From positions 1 to 64,000 of the forward strand of contig WRKM01000008.1 of assembly GCA_009778065.1 (NCBI GenBank): a stretch of 64,000 nucleotides of DNA. The letters run 5' to 3'. The stretch's first letter is position 1. Every line of letters begins with the position of its first letter. Source of the DNA: Oscillospiraceae bacterium. GTDB taxonomy: Bacteria; Bacillota; Clostridia; Oscillospirales; Ruminococcaceae. Shown here one piece after another: positions 42,348 through 49,632 of the stretch. The notes beneath the pieces were generated by a model, which was not told the origin of the DNA, did no database searches, and saw nothing but the letters and a program-made list of their open reading frames with translations. Both the position numbers and the translations under genes were made by a program.

Positions 42348-43045
42348 AAAAGGTCATAACGCAAATTTACGGAATCCGCACTGTTGAGGACGCTGTGGGA
42401 GTGGTAGCCTTAGGCGCAGACCACATAGGCGTATCTTACGGGAAAACAAAAGGAACACCCGGTCAACTATCCTGCGAAGAGGCAAAAGAAATTTTTGATA
42501 AGGTACAATCCCACGCAGTCAGGGTAGGGTTAACGGTGTCCGAGGATATAGACGTAATTACGAGAGATTTATTACTGACTATGCCGCAGGTTCTGCACCT
42601 TTCGGGCGATATTGAGGGCATCACCCCTGAGGAAGTGGCGGTGCTTCGCGGCAGATTCCCCGGACTGAAAATCATGCAGGCTATTCCGGTTTTACAGGGT
42701 GTACCTAAAGAAGAACAGAAGGCGTTTGAATACATAAAACTTTATGAAGGGGTAAGCGACTTTTTCCTGATTGACACAAAGGCTAAAGGGGCTTTAGACA
42801 TAGGCGCGACAGGACTTACCCACGACTGGGAAATAGACCGTGAACTTGTAAACAGCACAAAAGTACCCTGTATTATCGCGGGAGGGCTCGACGCCGCAAA
42901 CGTTACCGCCGCAGTGGAAACAGCCCGCCCTTACGGTGCAGACAGCTTCAGTCTGACAAATCTAAAAGTACCGGGTAGAAAAGGCATAAAAGACATGAAT
43001 AAAGTAAAAGCGTTCATCGAAGCGGTAAGAAAGGCGAGAATATGA
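42344..43045 (+). CDS. TrpF-like (beta/alpha)8 barrel protein in a nucleoside operon
   Basis: The 233 residues align with phosphoribosylanthranilate isomerase: start MKKVITQIYGIRTVEDAVGV, then GADHIGV, LHLSGD, FLIDTKAKG and the phosphate loop CIIAGGLDAANV. In true TrpF the start reads KICGIT with a catalytic Cys; here that position is Tyr (QIYGIR), while the general-acid Asp (FLIDT) and phosphate loops remain. No tryptophan genes are near. It probably binds a phosphorylated pentose and may be an isomerase of nucleoside or pentose breakdown. It is translationally coupled to the ATPase gene. Confidence 0.75.
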   Translation: MKKVITQIYGIRTVEDAVGVVALGADHIGVSYGKTKGTPGQLSCEEAKEIFDKVQSHAVRVGLTVSEDIDVITRDLLLTMPQVLHLSGDIEGITPEEVAVLRGRFPGLKIMQAIPVLQGVPKEEQKAFEYIKLYEGVSDFFLIDTKAKGALDIGATGLTHDWEIDRELVNSTKVPCIIAGGLDAANVTAAVETARPYGADSFSLTNLKVPGRKGIKDMNKVKAFIEAVRKARI

Positions 43046-43046
43046 A

Positions 43047-44021
43047 ATGAATAAGAAACGTAAGGTGTTGGTAGTCGGCGACATAAATGTTGACTTGGTA
43101 GTAAGATTTCCGCAGATGCTTCCCGAAGGCTCGGTGAAGTATTACGAGCCTGAGCTGACAGGCGGCGGCACCTGCGGAAATACGCTGATAGCTCTGAGTA
43201 AATTGGGCGTAAGTACGGCGTTTATGGGTACTGTGGGCGACGACGCTTATGGGTTGCTTCTCAAAAAAGAGATGGTAGAAGCAGATGTCGATATACGTTC
43301 GCTGATAACCGACGAAGAATTAAATACGGTGTGCGTGTTCGCTTTCGTAGACGAAAAAGGTGAAAGGTATTTGTGGGGTTGGCCTCGCGTAAAACAATCC
43401 TATCAGAGCTTGAAACCTACGGATATACGTTGGGAAACCATACATCGTGCGAGTTGGATTCACAGCTCGGGAATAATGTTAGTGCATAATACCTCGGCGC
43501 GAAAAAGCGTAATTGAAATTTTCAAATACGCAAAAAAGGCAGGAATCCCTACCTCATTTGACCTGAATCTGCGGGTCGACGGCGGTCAGATGAAGGACGA
43601 TTATCGAGAGGCGGTATTAGAGATTTTGAATTATTGTAATTATGTTCTTGGTTCGGGTAAAGATGAGTTTTATCATCTTGCCCCCCATGACGACTGGCTT
43701 GAAAGTGCGCGTTTTTTCGCCTCGCCCGAACGCACGATAATAGCACGAATGGGTGCAGAAGGCGCAATGGCGATAACCCCCCACTCCGTATGTGAGGAAA
43801 GACCGTTCGATGTAAAGGTCCGCGATACTGTCGGAGCAGGCGATGTGTTTAACGCAGGATTTATCGCCGCGCGGATTGCGGGATACGGTCTGAGAGACAG
43901 TATAGCTTGGGGTAATGGTGTTTCAAGCTATAAGGTGGCTCGCAATGGCGGACGTGCCACTCCCGAATATGAAGAATTAATGGATTTCATGAACACAACG
44001 CCGAAAATAACCGATATATAG
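43047..44021 (+). CDS. PfkB-family carbohydrate or nucleoside kinase
   Basis: A ribokinase-fold kinase of 324 residues. The N-terminal VVGDINVDLVVRFP and GGGTCGNTLIALSKLG form the substrate-binding lid region, and DTVGAGDVFNAGFIA is the anion hole with the catalytic Asp. The substrate is not defined; a nucleoside or sugar is implied by the neighbours. It starts one base after the TrpF-like stop. A second PfkB kinase, probably ribokinase, closes the operon, so the two likely have different substrates. Confidence 0.85.
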   Translation: MNKKRKVLVVGDINVDLVVRFPQMLPEGSVKYYEPELTGGGTCGNTLIALSKLGVSTAFMGTVGDDAYGLLLKKEMVEADVDIRSLITDEELNTVCVFAFVDEKGERYLWGWPRVKQSYQSLKPTDIRWETIHRASWIHSSGIMLVHNTSARKSVIEIFKYAKKAGIPTSFDLNLRVDGGQMKDDYREAVLEILNYCNYVLGSGKDEFYHLAPHDDWLESARFFASPERTIIARMGAEGAMAITPHSVCEERPFDVKVRDTVGAGDVFNAGFIAARIAGYGLRDSIAWGNGVSSYKVARNGGRATPEYEELMDFMNTTPKITDI

Positions 44022-44074
44022 TCCGAAAATCACCGCGAAAACAACACAAAATAACTTGAAAGGAGAATACGAAA

Positions 44075-45055
44075 ATGGTCGAAAAGCAAAAAGTCATAAT
44101 GGACTGTGACCCCGGTCATGACGATGCTTTCGCGCTTATGCTCGCCATACAGCATCTTGATGTACTCGGAATTACAACAATAGGCGGTAATTGCAGTTTA
44201 GAGAATGTGACTGCAAACGCCTTAAAAATACTCGAAGTCATTGAACGTCCCGATATAGGGGTATACCCCGGACACTCCCGTCCTCTATCGTCGGAATTAG
44301 TGACCGCGCCGCAGTTTCATGGAGAGAGCGGTATGGACGGACCGGTTCTTCCCGAACCTAAAATAAAAGCTCAAAATACTCACGCTGTTGACTTTATTGT
44401 AGAAACACTGAAAAGCACGGATGACGTAATAATAATACCTACTGCACCGCTCACAAATATCGCGGCGGCATTAAACCGAGCACCCGAAATAGCGAGCCGT
44501 ATAAAAGAAATATGTCTGATGGGCGGTTCGGTCACTTTCGGAAACTGGACGCCGGCGGCAGAATTTAATATTTTTGTTGACCCCGAAGCGGCTTACCGCG
44601 TATTTAATTCGGGAGTTCCGATAAAAATGGCAGGAGTCAATTTTACACGTCAATGTGCAATCACCGAAACGCACAGAGACAGGATAATGATGATTCCTAC
44701 GAAGACGGCGAAATTTGCCGCAGAGCTGATAGATTTTTTCATGAACGCTTCAAAAGAAGCCGCCTACCTTTCAGTAGCGACTCTGCATGACGCTTGCGCC
44801 GCCGCTTGGGTGATAAATTCGGAGTTAGTAACCTCCGTTCCCATGCGTATAGATATAGAATTAAAAGGTGAATACACGCGCGGTATGACGGTTTGCGATT
44901 ATCGCCATTTACGGTGCGAGGACCCCGAAATTGACCTTTCAAACCACCCGACAATGAAATTCAGGGGACGAAATCCTAACGCCGAAGGCGCACTCAGATT
45001 AGATTTTACAGGCTTTATGGGATTACTTTACGAGACATTACGTAATTATCCTTAA
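44075..45055 (+). CDS. Nucleoside hydrolase
   Basis: The enzyme splits ribonucleosides into base and ribose. The calcium-binding start MDCDPGHDDAFALMLA is the family hallmark, followed by GNCSLENVTANA, GHSRPL and the block AEFNIFVDPEAA; the late H-D-ACAA (LHDACAAAW) supplies the last metal ligand. The 326 residues are normal for the IunH/URH group. A strong AAAGGAGA site precedes it. With the ECF importer and ribokinase it forms a nucleoside salvage path. Confidence 0.92.
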   Translation: MVEKQKVIMDCDPGHDDAFALMLAIQHLDVLGITTIGGNCSLENVTANALKILEVIERPDIGVYPGHSRPLSSELVTAPQFHGESGMDGPVLPEPKIKAQNTHAVDFIVETLKSTDDVIIIPTAPLTNIAAALNRAPEIASRIKEICLMGGSVTFGNWTPAAEFNIFVDPEAAYRVFNSGVPIKMAGVNFTRQCAITETHRDRIMMIPTKTAKFAAELIDFFMNASKEAAYLSVATLHDACAAAWVINSELVTSVPMRIDIELKGEYTRGMTVCDYRHLRCEDPEIDLSNHPTMKFRGRNPNAEGALRLDFTGFMGLLYETLRNYP

Positions 45056-45074
45056 ACGGGAGGTTTAAAGTAAA

Positions 45075-45725
45075 ATGTTGAAATATCAAGTTGTTATATT
45101 TGATTTTGACGGGACACTTATTGATTCAAGCGAGGATGTCCGATGCTCTTTGGAATATGCGGCAGAGCAGTCGGGCGTCCCCGCTAAATCAAAATCCCGT
45201 ATTCGCCAAATCGATTTGGCTCTTCCGCCGCGCGATATTTGGCGGGAAATCGGCGGCGAAGAAAGTAGGTTTGAACAGTTTAGACAGGAGTTGAAAAATC
45301 ACTACCTTGTTTTAAATGACTTTAAAAATACCGCGCCTTATCCGGGAATAATTACCCTTTTAAATACGCTCCTAAAAAAGGGATGTGATATGTACATAGT
45401 TACAAATAAATCATTTACCGCTACTGATATGTTGGTACACAAACTGAAAATGCAGCACTTTTTTAGTATGTGGTATTCACCTGACGGACCGAGTAATCAA
45501 AATGCGGATAAAACCGCTGTACTCAGCCGCCTAAAAGAGAAACTCGGAAATAAAAATGCAGTGTATATCGGGGATTCGCATACCGACATAGAGGCGGCGG
45601 CGGCAAACGGAATCCCGTCAATAGGCGTACTATACGGAGATGGAGACCCTCGGCGGGGTAATGCGAGTCCGAATGAGTTAGCGTCTGACGTAGAGTCCTT
45701 ATTTCCACTGCTGTGCTTAAGTTAA
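45075..45725 (+). CDS. HAD-superfamily phosphatase
   Basis: A phosphoglycolate-phosphatase-like HAD hydrolase of 216 residues. Motif I is FDFDGTLIDSS, motif II YIVTNKS, motif III has the Lys in NADKTAVL, and motif IV is YIGDSHTDIEAA, with a helical cap between. It may remove phosphate from nucleotides or sugar phosphates in the salvage pathway; the substrate is not certain. It lies 19 bp after the nucleoside hydrolase gene with a GGGAGG site. Confidence 0.87.
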   Translation: MLKYQVVIFDFDGTLIDSSEDVRCSLEYAAEQSGVPAKSKSRIRQIDLALPPRDIWREIGGEESRFEQFRQELKNHYLVLNDFKNTAPYPGIITLLNTLLKKGCDMYIVTNKSFTATDMLVHKLKMQHFFSMWYSPDGPSNQNADKTAVLSRLKEKLGNKNAVYIGDSHTDIEAAAANGIPSIGVLYGDGDPRRGNASPNELASDVESLFPLLCLS

Positions 45726-45741
45726 AAAGGGGGATATATTC

Positions 45742-46653
45742 ATGCCTAAGATATTAAATTTCGGCTCTTTAAATTTAGATTATGTTTATACTGTGGAGAA
45801 TTTCGTGCGTCCCGGGGAAACTATTTTATCAAAAGATATGCAGGTATTCTGCGGCGGGAAGGGTTTTAACCAGAGCATCGCCTTAGCGAGGGCGGGAGCT
45901 GATGTTTTTCACGCGGGATTCATAGGTCGAAGCGACGGGGAAATATTCCTCAAAACCCTGCGCGAAAACGAAGTAAACACAGATTTAATAATGAAGAGAG
46001 ACAATGTCGGCGGTCACGCCGTTATTCAAATAAATAAAGCGGGACAAAATTGTATTATACTGCATGGCGGCGCAAATCAAACAAATACAGAGGTATTCAT
46101 TGATTATGCTCTTTTTAAATTTTCAGAGGGCGATTATATCGTTTTGCAAAACGAAATAAACCTTGCCGATGAGATTATCCGAAAAGCCAAGCGTAAGGGA
46201 ATGAAAGTGTTTCTTAACCCTTCGCCTATGAATGATGCGGTAAAAGAAATGCCCCTTGAGCTTGTGGATTGTTTTATTCTCAACGAAGTCGAAGCGGCTG
46301 ACATTTGTGATATTTTTAATTTAGACAACCGCTTATTAATTTACTCCTTGCGCGATAGATTCCCCTCGGCGTCCATATTACTGACGCTCGGAAATAAAGG
46401 CGCATCGTATGCGGGCGGTGAGCATGTACAACCCTTATTTCAAAAGAGTTTTGAGGTACCCGTAGTAGACACGACCGCCGCAGGTGATACCTTTACCGGT
46501 TATTTTTTAGCACGAATTGCAACAGGGGCGGCGGTTGAAGATGCGCTGAAATATGCTTCGGCGGCGGCTTCGCTCGCAGTTTCGAGAAAAGGCGCGGCGG
46601 CTTCTGTCCCGACTATGAACGAAACACAACTATTTTTGCAGGGCAGAATTTAA
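45742..46653 (+). CDS. Ribokinase-like PfkB kinase
   Basis: It is predicted to phosphorylate ribose released by the nucleoside hydrolase. The 303 residues begin LNFGSLNLDYVYTVENFVRPGETILS and CGGKGFNQSIALARAG, both typical of ribokinase, and carry DTTAAGDTFTGYFLA as the anion hole; the usual GAGD is AAGD. It ends the operon; no perfect terminator follows, only a T-poor stretch before the next promoter at 46694. Confidence 0.85.
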   Translation: MPKILNFGSLNLDYVYTVENFVRPGETILSKDMQVFCGGKGFNQSIALARAGADVFHAGFIGRSDGEIFLKTLRENEVNTDLIMKRDNVGGHAVIQINKAGQNCIILHGGANQTNTEVFIDYALFKFSEGDYIVLQNEINLADEIIRKAKRKGMKVFLNPSPMNDAVKEMPLELVDCFILNEVEAADICDIFNLDNRLLIYSLRDRFPSASILLTLGNKGASYAGGEHVQPLFQKSFEVPVVDTTAAGDTFTGYFLARIATGAAVEDALKYASAAASLAVSRKGAAASVPTMNETQLFLQGRI

Positions 46654-46693
46654 AATATATTTTCACCCTCCTTCAAAAAATTTTAATCAATGC

Positions 46694-46786
46694 TTGAATT
46701 TTCAACAAAGTTATGCTATAATGAATCGTAACAACATTTCCTACGCTCGCAGGAGTGCAGGGTATGGGGTTACGATTCATTTTTTT
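46694..46786 (+). promoter_or_regulatory. Promoter straddled by a 12-bp inverted repeat and T run
   Basis: TTGAAT (46694-46699), 17 bp with TGC, TATAAT (46717-46722). ATGAATCGTAAC (46721-46732) is repeated inverted at 46769-46780, followed by TTTTTT. Part of the left arm lies at the -10 box, so the repeat could be an operator or the end of a short RNA. It lies 75 bp before the membrane peptide gene. Confidence 0.5.
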
Positions 46787-46854
46787 CAAATCGGAAATAG
46801 GTTGATGTAAGGTCTGTGTTGAGAATTAAATTTATATAATGAGGGGGTGGCGTG

Positions 46855-46947
46855 ATGAACGATAAACTTAAAAAGGCATTACCATATATATTTATAACAG
46901 GTGCTTTTGTCGGTTCTTTTGCAGTTATAATATACTTCTTAACTTGA
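46855..46947 (+). CDS. 30-residue hydrophobic peptide
   Basis: Too short for the ORF track. GAGGGGGTGG lies just before the ATG. The peptide starts with charged MNDKLKKALP and continues as one membrane helix (YIFITGAFVGSFAVIIYFL). It resembles type I toxin peptides in size and layout, and an RNA-like hairpin with its own promoter lies upstream. It could also be a small membrane accessory protein. No database check was possible. Confidence 0.5.
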   Translation: MNDKLKKALPYIFITGAFVGSFAVIIYFLT

Positions 46948-47007
46948 CACCGCAGTATAAGCAAGACACATCAACCGACTTTCGTAGGCTCTCGAAAATT
47001 AAACACT

Positions 47008-47035
47008 CCGTTATTTTCTACCTTGAAAATAACGG
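47008..47035. repeat. Perfect 11-bp inverted repeat upstream of the AraC-type gene
   Basis: CCGTTATTTTC and GAAAATAACGG with a 6-base loop, about 50 bp before the regulator start. There is no T run on either side, so it could be an operator or a leader hairpin. Confidence 0.55.
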
Positions 47036-47083
47036 GTAAACCACAAAAAAATATGATAAACTCTTAATTGAGAGGTGAGATTA

Positions 47084-47920
47084 TTGGACTGGGTAGAACG
47101 CATAAACAAGGCTGTGAACTATATCGAGGAACGAATCGAGAGCGAAGAACCGATTAATGAAGCTGACATCAGCAGAATTACAGCTTGCTCATTCGGTTTG
47201 TTTCAAGGTACGTTTACGCAGATTTCGGGCGTATCATTATCAGAATATGTTCGCCGCCGAAAGTTGACTTTAGCCGCGCATGATTTGCTGAACACAAACG
47301 CAAAAGTGATTGACATAGCGTTGAAATACGGCTATCAATCGGCTGATGCTTTCAATGTGGCTTTCAAAAGACTACACGGCGTATCTCCGTCAAAGTCAAA
47401 AAAGCCCGATGTAAAGTTGACATTTTACTGTCGTCTGCATTTCGCCTTATCAATAAAAGGAGTTGATAAAATGGATTACACTATTATCGAAAGAGAGGCT
47501 TTCAGCGTTGTCGGTGTAAGGCGGACAACGCCATACGGAGCAGGTACATGGGCGATTGTCAAAACCGATGATGAAATGGAAAAAGCAAAGGAATTATTCG
47601 GAAGATTCTACGACCTCGGTTTGTGTTTCGGGTTCGGCGATGACGGCAGTAACGATTATATGTGTGCGGTAGAATATGATGGTGAGCCGCCCGCAAATTT
47701 AGACAGTTACAGTTACCCTGCGGCTACATGGTTAAAATTTGAGGCTAAAGGCACTTTGACAGGCAACACATTGCTCCAAGTTTGGCAACGTATAAACAAC
47801 GAGTTTCTTCCTCAAAGTAAGTATAAAAAAGCGGCGGCAACAATTGAGAAATTTGTATTATGGGATGAAGTAAACGATATATGCAATGTCGAAATATGGC
47901 TTCCTGTTATGTTGAAATAA
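47084..47920 (+). CDS. AraC-type regulator with GyrI-like effector domain
   Basis: Residues 1-105 contain two helix-turn-helix motifs of the AraC type (ISRITACSFGLFQGTFTQISG and DIALKYGYQSADAFNVAFKRLHGVSP). Residues 125-278 are a GyrI-like/effector-binding domain (YTIIEREAFSVVGVRR, NDICNVEIWLPV) as in Rob and SbmC. Such proteins respond to small hydrophobic compounds. TTG 47084 after AGAGGTGAG is preferred to the GTG at 47075 inside the ribosome site; 278 residues. The DJ-1-like gene follows after 11 bp. Confidence 0.82.
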   Translation: MDWVERINKAVNYIEERIESEEPINEADISRITACSFGLFQGTFTQISGVSLSEYVRRRKLTLAAHDLLNTNAKVIDIALKYGYQSADAFNVAFKRLHGVSPSKSKKPDVKLTFYCRLHFALSIKGVDKMDYTIIEREAFSVVGVRRTTPYGAGTWAIVKTDDEMEKAKELFGRFYDLGLCFGFGDDGSNDYMCAVEYDGEPPANLDSYSYPAATWLKFEAKGTLTGNTLLQVWQRINNEFLPQSKYKKAAATIEKFVLWDEVNDICNVEIWLPVMLK

Positions 47921-47931
47921 TGGGGGCAAGC

Positions 47932-48525
47932 ATGATTTCTTTTAACACTGTTTTATTTAATGATTTTGAAGTATTAGATGCCTTCGGTCCAGTTGAAATT
48001 ATCAGTAAAATGCCAAAATCTTATAAGCTGGATTATTATTCTTTTCATGGTGAAACAGTTTTAAGCAATCAGCAAATAAGTGTTAATACGCGCCCTTTTT
48101 CAGAGATTGACAGAAGCGGAATTTTATTAATTCCCGGCGGCATAGGAACACGAAAATTAATTAATGATACCGAATTTATTGAACAAATAAAAGCTTTATC
48201 CCACGAAGCCTTGTATGTTCTAACTGTTTGTACAGGCTCTGCATTACTTGCTAAAACAGGATTACTTGAAAACAAAAACGCTACGACAAACAAAATGGCT
48301 TTTGATTGGGTAAGCGGAATCTCAAAAGGGGTAAACTGGTCTAAAAATGCTCGTTGGGTAAGAGACGGAAAATACTATACTTCTTCCGGCGTGTCAGCGG
48401 GAATGGATATGACGTTAGGGTTTATCAGCGATATTCATAACGAAAAAACTGCAAACGATTTGTCTAAATTCATTGAATATATTTGGAACAAGGATAAAAA
48501 TAATGACCTCTTTGCTATCACATAG
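47932..48525 (+). CDS. DJ-1/PfpI-family protein
   Basis: A class I glutamine amidotransferase-like domain of 197 residues. The nucleophile elbow is VLTVCTGSALLAKTG with its Cys, after GILLIPGG and before FDWVSG. Members are proteases, glyoxalases, isonitrile hydratases or AraC-linked sensors; the ending with VTSAG-like SSGVSAGMDM is common in the isonitrile hydratase/AraC N-domain group. ATG 47932 after GGGGGCAAGC is preferred over the track start inside the previous gene. It is co-transcribed with the AraC-type regulator. Confidence 0.83.
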   Translation: MISFNTVLFNDFEVLDAFGPVEIISKMPKSYKLDYYSFHGETVLSNQQISVNTRPFSEIDRSGILLIPGGIGTRKLINDTEFIEQIKALSHEALYVLTVCTGSALLAKTGLLENKNATTNKMAFDWVSGISKGVNWSKNARWVRDGKYYTSSGVSAGMDMTLGFISDIHNEKTANDLSKFIEYIWNKDKNNDLFAIT

Positions 48526-48567
48526 TACAAGCATTTGCTACGTGATTTTCCATGTTAAAAACTTTGC

Positions 48568-48596
48568 TTGACATTTTAACGGTGATATGTTAGAAT
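48568..48596 (+). promoter_or_regulatory. Promoter of the BRO-N gene
   Basis: TTGACA (48568-48573), 17 bp, TAGAAT (48591-48596), 48 bp before the ATG. Confidence 0.6.
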
Positions 48597-48643
48597 AAAT
48601 TAAATTTGTTTTGCAAAAATAGAACATGGAGGAGTGGTCTGCA

Positions 48644-49516
48644 ATGGACGAGAATAATAAAATTCAATTGTTTGAGGATAAACGTATTCGTATGGCATGG
48701 GACGAAGAAAATGAGGAGTGGTATTTTTCCATTGTTGATGTCGTGGCTGTGCTTACAGAACAACCTACACAGCGAGGTGCAACCTTTTATTGGGGTAAAC
48801 TGAAACAACGATTGAAAGAGGAAGGGTCTCAACTGTTGACAAATTGTCAACAGTTGAAAATGACAGCTGAGGACGGCAAAAAGCGTTTGACTGATGTAGC
48901 CAATACCGAACAGCTTTTACGCATAATCCAGTCTATTCCCTCGCCCAAAGCCGAGCCGTTCAAAATGTGGCTTGCTCGCGTTGGAAGTGAGCGGATTGAC
49001 GAAACGATTGACCCCGAATTGACGATTGAACGCGCTTTGGTTACATATCTCAAAAAAGGTTATACTCGTGAATGGATTAACCAACGCTTGCAAGCCATTC
49101 AAGTGCGAAAAGAACTCACGGACGAATGGGACGACAGAGGTGTTAAACAGGGTTTGGAGTACGCCATATTAACCGATGAAATTTCAAAAGCATGGTCGGG
49201 AATGACTACGCGCCAGTATAAAAATTTCAAAGGTTTGAAAAAAGAAAACCTCCGCGATAATATGTCTACGCTGGAACTCGTCTTGAATATGCTTGCTGAA
49301 GCCACGACAACCGAAATATCAAAAACGGTGAAGCCTAAAAGTTTAAAAGAAAATAAAGAAGTTGCCAAAAGCGGCGGCGGGGTCGCCGGAAACGCCCGAA
49401 AAGAAATTGAATCAAAGACAGGAAAGCCTGTTATAACCTCGAATAATGCAATGGATTTTTCAAGGCTCATTTCAGATATTATAGAAAGTGATGTTGGAAA
49501 TAATAATGAAGAATAA
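48644..49516 (+). CDS. BRO-N domain (phage antirepressor-like) protein
   Basis: Residues 5-110 form a BRO-N domain (IRMAWDEENEEWYFSIVDVVAVL, RLTDVANTEQLLRIIQSIPSPKAEPFKMWLA), the DNA-binding part of phage antirepressors and DinD-like proteins. The C-terminal part (YAILTDEISKAWSGMTTRQYKNFKGLKKENLRDNM) is a conserved region of the DinD-like group. The total is 290 residues. ATG 48644 after GGAGGAG is the supported start. A perfect 27-bp palindrome lies within the coding sequence (48830-48856). A strong terminator follows. It stands alone and is probably a phage-derived or defence-island gene. Confidence 0.82.
   Translation: MDENNKIQLFEDKRIRMAWDEENEEWYFSIVDVVAVLTEQPTQRGATFYWGKLKQRLKEEGSQLLTNCQQLKMTAEDGKKRLTDVANTEQLLRIIQSIPSPKAEPFKMWLARVGSERIDETIDPELTIERALVTYLKKGYTREWINQRLQAIQVRKELTDEWDDRGVKQGLEYAILTDEISKAWSGMTTRQYKNFKGLKKENLRDNMSTLELVLNMLAEATTTEISKTVKPKSLKENKEVAKSGGGVAGNARKEIESKTGKPVITSNNAMDFSRLISDIIESDVGNNNEE
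48830..48856. repeat. Perfect palindrome within the BRO-N gene
   Basis: CAACTGTTGACAA, one base, and TTGTCAACAGTTG. It encodes residues near LLTNCQQL. It could be an internal operator or hairpin, or chance in a conserved coding motif. Confidence 0.75.
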
Positions 49517-49570
49517 GCATTAATAACCCCGCCCGTTCTTACGATATAGCCTTGAAACACTCTCAGAAAG

Positions 49571-49612
49571 AATCGGACACCGTTCAAAACTCGGTGTCCG
49601 ATTGATTTTTTC
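49571..49612. terminator. Terminator after the BRO-N gene
   Basis: AATCGGACACCG pairs with CGGTGTCCGATT (12 bp), followed by GATTTTTT. It lies between convergent genes and may serve both. Confidence 0.85.
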
Positions 49613-49632
49613 TATAGTTTTTGAAGTACAAG

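Noticed and set aside
42344-43045. Plain annotation as phosphoribosylanthranilate isomerase for tryptophan synthesis
   Set aside because: The catalytic Cys is Tyr, and all neighbours concern nucleoside uptake and breakdown.
47881-47931. Upstream start for the DJ-1-like gene
   Set aside because: It lies in the previous gene and adds residues not typical of the family; ATG 47932 follows GGGGGCAAGC.
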